From assembly GCA_015494675.1 (NCBI GenBank), contig WGAW01000171.1, forward strand, positions 1-13,446: 13,446 nucleotides of DNA. Direction: 5' to 3'. This document shows positions 1 to 6,674 of this stretch, piece by piece (the first letter of the stretch is position 1; each line of letters begins with the position of its first letter). A model generated the notes under the pieces. It was not told where the DNA came from. It did not search any database and saw only the letters and a list, made by a program, of their open reading frames with translations. Origin of the DNA: Hydrogenimonas sp. (GTDB taxonomy: Bacteria > Campylobacterota > Campylobacteria > Campylobacterales > Hydrogenimonadaceae). Both the position numbers and the translations under genes were made by a program.

Positions 1-1381
1 AGTTTGCAGACTCCTGAGCGAAGTCCACATCCCTGATCTGAGACTCGGCCGCGGTTACGTTTACCTGGGTAACGGAGATGTTACGTATCGTAGATTCGAG
101 CTGGTTCTGAACCGAACCGATATCCGAACGTGTTCTGTCAAGCTGCGCAAGAGCGTGGTCGGCCTTCTTGATGGTCAGCTGTGCCGCATCGTAAGTAGTT
201 ACATCTGCGGTAGAGATACTGTTTCCTACGGAGTATGTACCCTCCAGGCCTACCAACGTTGTGGCATCTCCTGTACCGTCTGCTACCGTAATGGCATTAT
301 CGGACTCGAGGGTGATGACACCTTTGGACTCGAGAGTGAGAGCACCGCTCGTTCCGTTTAGGGTAACGCTGCTTGTAGTACCGTCGCTGAAGCCGAACGG
401 CTGCTGCTGGGCAGCTGTGAGTGCTGTTGTACCGCCTACGTCACTCGAGAGGACGATATCCCGCCCATCTTCACTGGTGAGCTGCAGCTTTCCGCCTTCA
501 ACTATAGAGGCGGTTACACCGGTCTGATCGGTGATTCTGTTGATAGCCGCCACAAGGGTGCCGCTCGAGTCGTTGGCGCTGAATGTCACATCACCCAGAT
601 CGATACCGTTTATGTATACGGATCCGTTCGTGATCGTACCGCCCGCGACACCCGCATTTCCGACAAGTGTAGTGGTTGCACTCGCCGTTACCCCTGTCTG
701 GGAAGATACCGCATTGATGGCATTCGCTTTAGCCCACGCGGAACTGGCCTGCTGAGCGATCGCATTGTCCGTACCTGCCGTAGATGCACCGACACTGACA
801 CCGTTGACCGTAATATCGCCTGCTGCGAGCGCCGTATCGTTGACGGTAGCGCCTGTCTTGTACGCAAACATTCCCACAACGGTGGTTCTGGCGCTGCTGA
901 TGGAGATGTTTACGGTCTCGTTTGCGTAAGCGCCTATCTGGAACTTCTTGTCGGTATATGATCCGTCGAGAAGGTTTAGGCCGTTGAACGAGGTGGTTTT
1001 CGCAATGTTGTCCGCCTCCTCGAGGAGCCTGTTTATGTCACGCTGAATAGCCATTCGAGAGTCTGTGTTCTGTCCGTCCGAAGCTGCCTGGATCGCCTTG
1101 GTACGCACCGTGTTGATGATGTTGATATACTCGTCCAGCGCACCGTCTGCGGTCTGAACAACTCCGATTCCGTCGTTGGCGTTTCTTATCGCCTGTCCAA
1201 GCCCCTGCGCCTGAGCGCGAAGCGAGTCGGCGATCGCCATTCCGGAAGCGTCGTCTGCGGCCCTGTTGATGCGAAGACCGGAGCTGAGTCTCTCGAGACT
1301 CTTGTCGAGGTTGAGGTTTGTCATCTGTGCATTGCGATGAGCGTTCATCGCGCCTATGTTTGTGTTAATTCGAAATCCCAT
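1..1381 (-). CDS. flaA: Flagellin (filament subunit), 3' end cut off by the window edge
   Basis: Major filament protein, exported by the flagellar type III apparatus and polymerised outside the cell. The minus strand reads open for 460 codons from ATG at 1379-1381, with an AAGGAGG ribosome site just upstream. The N-terminal D0/D1 domain (about 1-165) begins MGFRINTNIGAMNA and contains the classic LERLSSGLRINRAADD stretch (about 29-44). The C-terminal D1 begins near residue 400, with the typical DRTRSDIGSVQNQLES stretch, and the reading frame leaves the window about 30 codons before a usual flagellin end. The central region (about 185-395) is variable and carries two flagellin-IN-like repeats, near 188-236 and 254-294, each with a hydrophobic NGV/NGI turn and a QTGVTAS-type ending. 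The D1 segment at 81-100 has the Campylobacterota form of the TLR5 site. Transcribed from its own sigma-28 promoter, downstream of fliD. The symbol flaA is by family; whether it is flaA or flaB of a pair cannot be told. Confidence 0.95.
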   Translation of the reverse strand, partial: MGFRINTNIGAMNAHRNAQMTNLNLDKSLERLSSGLRINRAADDASGMAIADSLRAQAQGLGQAIRNANDGIGVVQTADGALDEYINIINTVRTKAIQAASDGQNTDSRMAIQRDINRLLEEADNIAKTTSFNGLNLLDGSYTDKKFQIGAYANETVNISISSARTTVVGMFAYKTGATVNDTALAAGDITVNGVSVGASTAGTDNAIAQQASSAWAKANAINAVSSQTGVTASATTTLVGNAGVAGGTITNGSVYINGIDLGDVTFSANDSSGTLVAAINRITDQTGVTASIVEGGKLQLTSEDGRDIVLSSDVGGTTALTAAQQQPFGFSDGTTSSVTLNGTSGALTLESKGVITLESDNAITVADGTGDATTLVGLEGTYSVGNSISTADVTTYDAAQLTIKKADHALAQLDRTRSDIGSVQNQLESTIRNISVTQVNVTAAESQIRDVDFAQESAN

Positions 1382-1432
1382 GATTTCCTCCTTGGTTGAT
1401 TTGGGTAAAGAGCATCCTTGCTCTTATATGCA

Positions 1433-1459
1433 AAATCGGATAAATGGAAAAATTGTTTA
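1433..1459 (-). promoter_or_regulatory. Sigma-28 (FliA) promoter of the flagellin gene
   Basis: Read on the minus strand: TAAA (1456-1459), a 15-base spacer, then TCCGATTT (1433-1440). The consensus is TAAA-N15-GCCGATAA, so the -35 core, spacer length and CCGAT core all fit. The expected transcript start lies about 45 bases upstream of the flagellin ATG. In this group, flagellin and other late genes are controlled by FliA and the anti-sigma factor FlgM. Confidence 0.8.
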
Positions 1460-1462
1460 GGC

Positions 1463-1487
1463 GCCGTTTCCGATTTTTGAAAACGGC
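1463..1487 (-). repeat. Inverted repeat between fliD and the flagellin gene; possible weak terminator
   Basis: Perfect 7-base arms GCCGTTT (1463-1469) and AAACGGC (1481-1487) flank an 11-base loop. It lies 15 bases after the fliD stop and directly upstream of the flagellin -35 element. No run of T follows immediately on either strand; on the minus strand the next T-run is about 10 bases further on. An intrinsic terminator for fliD is possible but weak. Confidence 0.4.
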
Positions 1488-1501
1488 TGCAGAGAAGGAG
1501 G

Positions 1502-2890
1502 CTATTTTTTGGCGGCGGCAAGCTGCGCGTCTATCATAGACTGCAGCGACTGGAAAGATGAGTTGAGCTGCCCTATAAGGGCATCGTATGCGGCGAACCT
1601 TTTGGCCATCACATCGTACTTCGTCTCTATCGAGTCGAGCGCGCGTGTTCTTCGATCCTGGAGCCGCTCTTCGCGCTCTTTCAGCTGTGTGTCGAGATTT
1701 GCAAGAAGCGAATCTCTGGCGGTAGCCGCATCGCTCAGGTAGCTCTTCAGAGCCAGAAAAACACCTGGCTGCTCTTCGGTGCCGGCAAATGTTTCGGAGA
1801 CCGTATCGGTATCGCTCTCGAGCGCGCTTATCAGTGCACTCCTGTTGAAGCTCATAACCCCGTCACGGTTCACCTCTATACCGAAGTCCGCCAGACCCTT
1901 GCCGTTGGGTGCGATATCGAGGGCTATGCGCGAGATGGAGAGCTTTAGCGACGTTATCGTACTGTCGCCCTGAAATATGCCGGTCTCTTTGGTGTCGGGG
2001 TCATATTTCGTCACTATACCGAGTTCGCTCATCAGCGTATTGTAGCCGTCTACAAACGCCTCGACCTTGTCCGCTATTCCTTCGTTATCCTGCTTTATGG
2101 AGACATGGTTGCCGGCTCCCGTTTCCTCTTTTAACGTAATTGTCATACCCGCTACCAGATCGTCGATTGTATTGGAAGACCTCGTAATATCCACACCGTT
2201 GAAAGTAAATAGCGCGTCCTCCGCATCCTGAACGTTGGCCGACGAGAGGGTCAGATCGAGGAAATCGTCGTTCGTCGTATTGGGATCGCCGTCATCGAAA
2301 GAGAAGCTCATCGCCTGATCAGCCCCCGTCTGGGCACTCTTCAAGATGAGACGGTACGGCTCCGTTCCGCCTGTATTGAGGATGGTGGCCTCCACTTTTC
2401 CCGCCATCTCGCTGTTGATCTGATCTCTAAGATCGGCCAGCGTGGTATTGGCCGCTACCGTGAAAGTAGTAGTCTGTCCGTTAATAGTTACGGTCATATC
2501 GGTATCCACCGTAGTTACGACGGCACTGTCGGAGGCGAACCCTTTCGTCTGCTTTATATCCGACTTTGCGAGGTTTTTTACCGATATGTCGATCTCCTGA
2601 GCTTTCGTACCGTCTTCGACGCTCACCTCTATGTCGCTGCCGGTCACATCGACGGTACGCTTCGCGAAGAGTACGGAGTCCGACAGCTCAAATAGAGTGC
2701 TCTTTAGCGAAGCGGTCATCGTCCTGATTTTGGCGAGCGACTCCTCACGTTTTTTCATATCTTCTATCTCTCTATCGATCGGTTTTATCTGGGCATCCTC
2801 GTCCACTTTTCTGAGCTTGTCGATGATGTCGTAACTTAGCGCCCCGCTGCTTCCGAGTCCGATAGAGCTCAATGCCCCGAAACTTGCCAT
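1502..2890 (-). CDS. fliD: FliD, flagellar filament cap / hook-associated protein 2
   Basis: FliD forms the cap at the filament tip that helps exported flagellin fold and insert. The 462-residue protein has the expected architecture: an N-terminal FliD_N region (about 10-115) beginning with the helical DIIDKLRKVDEDAQIKPID segment typical of Campylobacterota, a beta-rich middle with a flagellin-IN-like part (about 130-185), and FliD_C (about 225-457) with the FTFNGVDITRSSNTIDDLV signature, ending in a long helical, coiled-coil-like tail (about 383-457). The length is shorter than some Campylobacter and Helicobacter FliD proteins, but complete. ATG at 2888-2890 has an AAAGGAT ribosome site upstream. 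It has its own sigma-28 promoter. In many relatives flaG and fliS flank fliD; neither lies next to it here, and a flagellin gene follows directly instead. It is divergent from topA. Confidence 0.93.
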   Translation of the reverse strand: MASFGALSSIGLGSSGALSYDIIDKLRKVDEDAQIKPIDREIEDMKKREESLAKIRTMTASLKSTLFELSDSVLFAKRTVDVTGSDIEVSVEDGTKAQEIDISVKNLAKSDIKQTKGFASDSAVVTTVDTDMTVTINGQTTTFTVAANTTLADLRDQINSEMAGKVEATILNTGGTEPYRLILKSAQTGADQAMSFSFDDGDPNTTNDDFLDLTLSSANVQDAEDALFTFNGVDITRSSNTIDDLVAGMTITLKEETGAGNHVSIKQDNEGIADKVEAFVDGYNTLMSELGIVTKYDPDTKETGIFQGDSTITSLKLSISRIALDIAPNGKGLADFGIEVNRDGVMSFNRSALISALESDTDTVSETFAGTEEQPGVFLALKSYLSDAATARDSLLANLDTQLKEREERLQDRRTRALDSIETKYDVMAKRFAAYDALIGQLNSSFQSLQSMIDAQLAAAKK

Positions 2891-2922
2891 CTCTCAATCC
2901 TTTGTTAGGCTTCTTAACCGAT

Positions 2923-2949
2923 ATATCGTCAAATTCTTAAAAAAGTTTA
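2923..2949 (-). promoter_or_regulatory. Sigma-28 (FliA) promoter of fliD
   Basis: Minus-strand TAAA (2946-2949), exactly 15 bases, then GACGATAT (2923-2930); consensus TAAA-N15-GCCGATAA. The geometry is the same as at the flagellin promoter. The expected leader is about 30 bases. This places fliD with the flagellin in the late FliA regulon. Confidence 0.75.
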
Positions 2950-2963
2950 AGACGGCTTTATGT

Positions 2964-2999
2964 TAGAATTGCACCCATCGAACCGTTCACTACCATAAT
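2964..2999 (+). promoter_or_regulatory. Candidate sigma-70 promoter region for topA
   Basis: Two -10-like hexamers precede topA on the plus strand: TAGAAT (2964-2969) and CATAAT (2994-2999). Neither has a convincing -35 box, which is usual in Campylobacterota, where the -35 is poorly conserved. Which one is used cannot be decided from sequence. The region lies back to back with the fliD sigma-28 promoter. Confidence 0.3.
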
Positions 3000-3022
3000 A
3001 TATACCCTATTAGGAATCTGTA

Positions 3023-5242
3023 TTGAAAAACCTCATCATAGTCGAATCACCCGCAAAAGCGAGAACGATAAAAAACTTTCTGGGCAAAGATTACGAAGTT
3101 ATCGCTTCGAAAGGTCATATAAGAGATCTGCCCAAACACAGCTTCGGTATAAAGCTCGAAGACGACAGGTTCGAGCCGCAGTATCGCGTGGACAAGGAGC
3201 ACAGCGCCATCGTCAAACAGATGAAGGATATGGCCAAGAAGAGCGAAAAAGTCTATATCGCGACCGACGAAGACCGCGAGGGTGAGGCCATAGGCTACCA
3301 TATAGCCAAAGCTATAGGAAAAGATCCCGAAGAGCTTCCGCGTATCGTTTTCCACGAAATCACGAAGAGCGCGATTCAGCACGCACTGGAGAATCCGCGC
3401 AAGATAGACATGGACCAGGTAAACGCCCAGCAGGCGAGGCGGCTGCTCGACCGAATCGTCGGCTACAAACTCTCACCCCTTCTTGCATCGAAGATTCAAA
3501 AGGGGCTGAGTGCGGGGCGAGTACAGTCTGCGGCTCTTAAGATCGTAGTCGACAGAGAGCGCGAAATACAGGCTTTCAAACCGGTCGAGTACTGGAGCAT
3601 AGACGCCGTATTCAGGCCCGAGATCGCCGCATCTTTGGTGGAGTACAAGGGCAGGAAGATCGAGAAGATGACGATCGGAAACGAGAAGGAGGCCAGAGAG
3701 ATCGAGTCTACCCTCAAAAACGAGAAGTATCATGTAAAAAAGATCGAAAAGAGACAGAGGAAGAGCTCCACACCCCCTCCGTTCATGACATCCACGCTCC
3801 AGCAGAGCGCGTCGGGCCGCCTTGGTTACTCCCCCAAAAAGACGATGATGATCGCACAGAAACTCTATGAAGGCGTCAAAACCGACAAGGGGCAGATGGG
3901 TGTGATCACATACATGAGAACCGACAGCCTCAATATTGCCAAAGAGGCGCGCGATGCCGCCAGAGATGCGATTTTGAAAACTTTCGGCGAAGAGTATCTG
4001 CCCAAAAAGCCGAAACAGTACAGTTCGAAAGCGAAAGGTGCGCAGGAGGCGCACGAAGCGATACGCCCGACACGTCTCGATTTCACCCCCGAGATAGCGG
4101 CAAAATACCTTGCCGCCGACGAGCTGAAGCTCTACAGGCTAATATACAACCGCTTCCTTGCCAGCCAGATGGCCGACGCGGTTCTCGAATCGCAGACGAT
4201 CCTCTTCGCGAGTGAAGACGGCGTCTTTAAAGCCACCGGCCGAAAGCTCATCTTCGACGGCTTCTACAGGGTCATGGGCTACGACGAGAAAGACAACCTG
4301 CTTCCCGAGCTCAAAGAGGGCGAAGAGATACCACTCGAAAAACTAACCGCAAACCGGCATTTCACCGAGCCGCCGCCGCGCTATAGCGAGGCGAGTCTCA
4401 TCAAAAAGCTCGAATCGCTCGGCATCGGGCGCCCGAGTACATACGCTCCGACAATCTCGATCCTGGTATCACGCGAATATATAAAGATAGAGAAGCGCCA
4501 GCTCGTTCCGACTCCCATAGCGTTTACCGTGATAGAGACGCTCGAAAAGTACTTCCCCGAGATCGTCGACTCGGGCTTTACCGCGCAGATGGAGGAGAAG
4601 CTTGACGAAGTGGCCGAGCACAAAGTGGACTGGCAGGAGCTTCTGCTCGACTTCTACAGGCCCTTCATAGAGAAGGTCGAACGCGGCAAAAAAGAGATAA
4701 AGAGCCTCAAAAAGGCAGAGCCCATCGGCAGGGAGTGCCCCGAATGCGGCAGCGAACTGCTGCTTCGAAGCGGCCGCTACGGCGATTTCATAGCGTGTGC
4801 CAACTTCCCCAAGTGCCGCTACACCGAAGCGATAGAAAAAGAGGGCGAAGAGGGCACAAAAGAGCCGCAGATAACGGATGAAAAGTGCGAAAAATGCGGC
4901 TCTGCGATGGTTGTAAAAACCGGAAGAAGAGGCTCTTTCCTGGCCTGCAGCGCCTACCCCAAATGCAAAAATACGCGCTCTTTGGAAAAACCCAAGACCC
5001 TGGAAGTGAAGTGCCCGGAGTGCGGCGGAGAGCTGCTGGAGCGAAACTCCAGACGCGGAAAGTTCTTCGGCTGCTCCAACTACCCGAAGTGCACATTCAT
5101 CTCCAAGTTCGAGCCGACCCCGAAAAAGTGCCCGGAGTGCGGCTACGCCATGGCGAAGCGTACCTATCGGGGCAAAGAGGTCTATGAGTGCATAAAGTGC
5201 AAGCACCGTGAAGAGGCGCAAAGCACTTCCGAAGAGAAGTGA
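3023..5242 (+). CDS. topA: DNA topoisomerase I (type IA)
   Basis: Relaxes negative supercoils by passing a strand through a transient single-strand break. The 739-residue protein starts at TTG 3023, six bases after an AGGAA ribosome site. The Toprim domain comes first (IIVESPAKARTIKNFLG, acidic residues E8, D82 and D84 in TDEDREGE). The TOP1 core follows, with catalytic tyrosine Y297 in GVITYMRTDS and the conserved GIGRPSTYAPTI stretch near 467-479. The C-terminus has four four-cysteine zinc ribbons: C572/575/592/598, C622/625/642/648, C664/667/684/690 and C703/706/723/726. All cysteines are present, so the gene looks fully functional. The TTG start may keep translation modest. It heads a co-directional run with a metallophosphoesterase and bioB; I recall topA and bioB being adjacent in Campylobacter as well. 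Confidence 0.97.
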   Translation: MKNLIIVESPAKARTIKNFLGKDYEVIASKGHIRDLPKHSFGIKLEDDRFEPQYRVDKEHSAIVKQMKDMAKKSEKVYIATDEDREGEAIGYHIAKAIGKDPEELPRIVFHEITKSAIQHALENPRKIDMDQVNAQQARRLLDRIVGYKLSPLLASKIQKGLSAGRVQSAALKIVVDREREIQAFKPVEYWSIDAVFRPEIAASLVEYKGRKIEKMTIGNEKEAREIESTLKNEKYHVKKIEKRQRKSSTPPPFMTSTLQQSASGRLGYSPKKTMMIAQKLYEGVKTDKGQMGVITYMRTDSLNIAKEARDAARDAILKTFGEEYLPKKPKQYSSKAKGAQEAHEAIRPTRLDFTPEIAAKYLAADELKLYRLIYNRFLASQMADAVLESQTILFASEDGVFKATGRKLIFDGFYRVMGYDEKDNLLPELKEGEEIPLEKLTANRHFTEPPPRYSEASLIKKLESLGIGRPSTYAPTISILVSREYIKIEKRQLVPTPIAFTVIETLEKYFPEIVDSGFTAQMEEKLDEVAEHKVDWQELLLDFYRPFIEKVERGKKEIKSLKKAEPIGRECPECGSELLLRSGRYGDFIACANFPKCRYTEAIEKEGEEGTKEPQITDEKCEKCGSAMVVKTGRRGSFLACSAYPKCKNTRSLEKPKTLEVKCPECGGELLERNSRRGKFFGCSNYPKCTFISKFEPTPKKCPECGYAMAKRTYRGKEVYECIKCKHREEAQSTSEEK

Positions 5243-5287
5243 AAAACAGAAATTGAAAAGAGCGGCATATCCGTACGGAAAGCTTCG

Positions 5288-5833
5288 ATGATAGTGGGAA
5301 TCCTCTCCGATACGCATAAAAAGGCGGGGCGTGCGATAAGAGCCGTCGATATGCTTGTCGAAAACGGGGCCCGGCACCTGATCCACGCCGGCGACATCGG
5401 CAGGGAGGAGATCCTGGCCTATATGGCCGGGCTGGGCATACCGTATACAGCGGTTCTGGGCAACAACGACAAAAAGCTGCAGCATCTGCAGGAGAGTTAT
5501 CACCTCTTCAAGGAGCCTCACTACTTTTCGATCGGAGGCATCAGCTTCAAACTGATGCACCACCCATGGTTCCTGAGCCCCGATGCCGATGTCATAATCT
5601 TCGGCCATACCCACAAGTTCTCCTGCGAGTGCAGGGACGACGGCAGGCTCTATCTGAACCCGGGAGAGGTGTGTGCAAGGAACAAACCGCTCAGCGAAGC
5701 GGCGCTTTTGAGAATCGAGCCTGAAATAGTAGAGGTGACCCACTGCCAAAGGCGCATCAAAGAGAGTGCATGGCAATATAACAAAATGGTATACGACCAG
5801 ATAAAATGTGAAAGAGTTTCGGCAAATGTCTAA
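5288..5833 (+). CDS. Small metallophosphoesterase, YfcE/MJ0936 type
   Basis: A 181-residue calcineurin-like phosphodiesterase, single domain, cytoplasmic (no signal peptide or membrane segment). All metal-site motifs are present in order: SDTH (D8, H10), HAGDIG (D36), GNND (N60), the MHHPW histidines (91-92), GHTH (H107, H109) and LNPGE. This set fits the YfcE/MJ0936 group, whose members hydrolyse phosphodiester model substrates; the natural substrate is generally unknown. The C-terminal 25 residues are charged and outside the core fold. ATG 5288 follows topA by 45 bases, with a weak GGAAAG ribosome site, and the 3' end overlaps bioB by 8 bases, so it is probably co-transcribed with both. The family call is secure; the cellular role is not. 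Confidence 0.88.
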   Translation: MIVGILSDTHKKAGRAIRAVDMLVENGARHLIHAGDIGREEILAYMAGLGIPYTAVLGNNDKKLQHLQESYHLFKEPHYFSIGGISFKLMHHPWFLSPDADVIIFGHTHKFSCECRDDGRLYLNPGEVCARNKPLSEAALLRIEPEIVEVTHCQRRIKESAWQYNKMVYDQIKCERVSANV

Positions 5834-6674
5834 AAAAGTATTTCTCTGCGCAATAAGCAACATATCGAGCGGCCACTGCATGGAAGACTGCAGATTCTGC
5901 ACCCAGAGCGTACGCTACGGTGCAAAGATAGACCGCTTCTACCACAAACCTCTCGAAAAAATAGTAGAAGAGGCGAAAGCCGCGCGCAAACGCTCCGCCG
6001 TCGGCTTCTGCCTCGTCACCGCCGGAAAAGGGCTGGACGAAAAGACGCTCCGTTTCGTCTGCGAAGCCGCCGAAGCCGTTAAAAAAGCGGTTCCCGAACT
6101 AAATATCATCGCCTGCAACGGCACGGCGAGTGTCGATCAGCTCACGGTGCTGAAAGACAGCGGTGTCGGCAGCTACAACCACAATTTGGAGACCTCCGAG
6201 AACTTCTATCCGAAAATATGTACGACCCACGGCTGGGCGGAGCGTTACGAGACATGCGAAAACGTGAAAAAAGCGGGCCTGAACCTCTGCACAGGCGGTA
6301 TATTCGGCCTGGGCGAGAGCATGGAAGATCGGATCTCGCTGCTACAGTCGATTCGCTCACTGGAGCCGGCATCGGTTCCGATAAACTTCTACCACCACAA
6401 CGAAGCCCTTCCTCTCGATGCAAACAGAGTCCCTTGCGACGAGGCACTCGAGGTGATACGCACGGCAAGAGAGATGCTCCCTTCACAGCGAATCATGGTC
6501 GCAGGAGGAAGAGAGATAACGTTCGGCGACCGCGATCGTGAGATCTTCGATGCGGGCGCAAACGCCATAGTCATAGGAGACTACCTCACAACCTCCGGCA
6601 GCGATCCGATGCGAGATCACCGTATGATCGAAGCGGCCGGCTACGAGATTGCCGTAGATTGTCATGACGGCTGA
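5826..6674 (+). CDS. bioB: Biotin synthase (radical SAM), short Campylobacterota form
   Basis: Converts dethiobiotin to biotin, inserting sulfur with a radical SAM [4Fe-4S] cluster and a sacrificial [2Fe-2S] cluster. I chose ATG 5826 (282 residues) because the family begins with a FLCAISNI-type segment and an AAAGAG ribosome site lies about 9 bases upstream. An in-frame GTG at 5808 would add six residues. The CxxxCxxC cluster is C18, C22 and C25. The second-cluster cysteines are recognisable in GFCLVTAGK, IIACNGTAS and LNLCTGGIFGLGES, and the arginine ligand in MVAGGRE. The conserved YNHNLET stretch is present. The protein is about 60 residues shorter than E. coli BioB, normal for this phylum. 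It overlaps the metallophosphoesterase by 8 bases and the antiporter by 11. No other bio gene is in the window. Confidence 0.95.
   Translation: MSKKVFLCAISNISSGHCMEDCRFCTQSVRYGAKIDRFYHKPLEKIVEEAKAARKRSAVGFCLVTAGKGLDEKTLRFVCEAAEAVKKAVPELNIIACNGTASVDQLTVLKDSGVGSYNHNLETSENFYPKICTTHGWAERYETCENVKKAGLNLCTGGIFGLGESMEDRISLLQSIRSLEPASVPINFYHHNEALPLDANRVPCDEALEVIRTAREMLPSQRIMVAGGREITFGDRDREIFDAGANAIVIGDYLTTSGSDPMRDHRMIEAAGYEIAVDCHDG

Noticed and set aside
1382..1500. Sigma-54 promoter for the flagellin gene
   Set aside because: No TGGCAC-N5-TTGC-like pair on the minus strand; a TGGAAA-like string is on the wrong strand, and the sigma-28 site fits far better.
4469..5902. 477-codon open frame on the minus strand across topA, the metallophosphoesterase and the start of bioB
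   Set aside because: It lies antisense to three clear genes, has no family motifs, and shows the low-complexity Leu/Ala/Phe/Arg composition of a codon-bias shadow.
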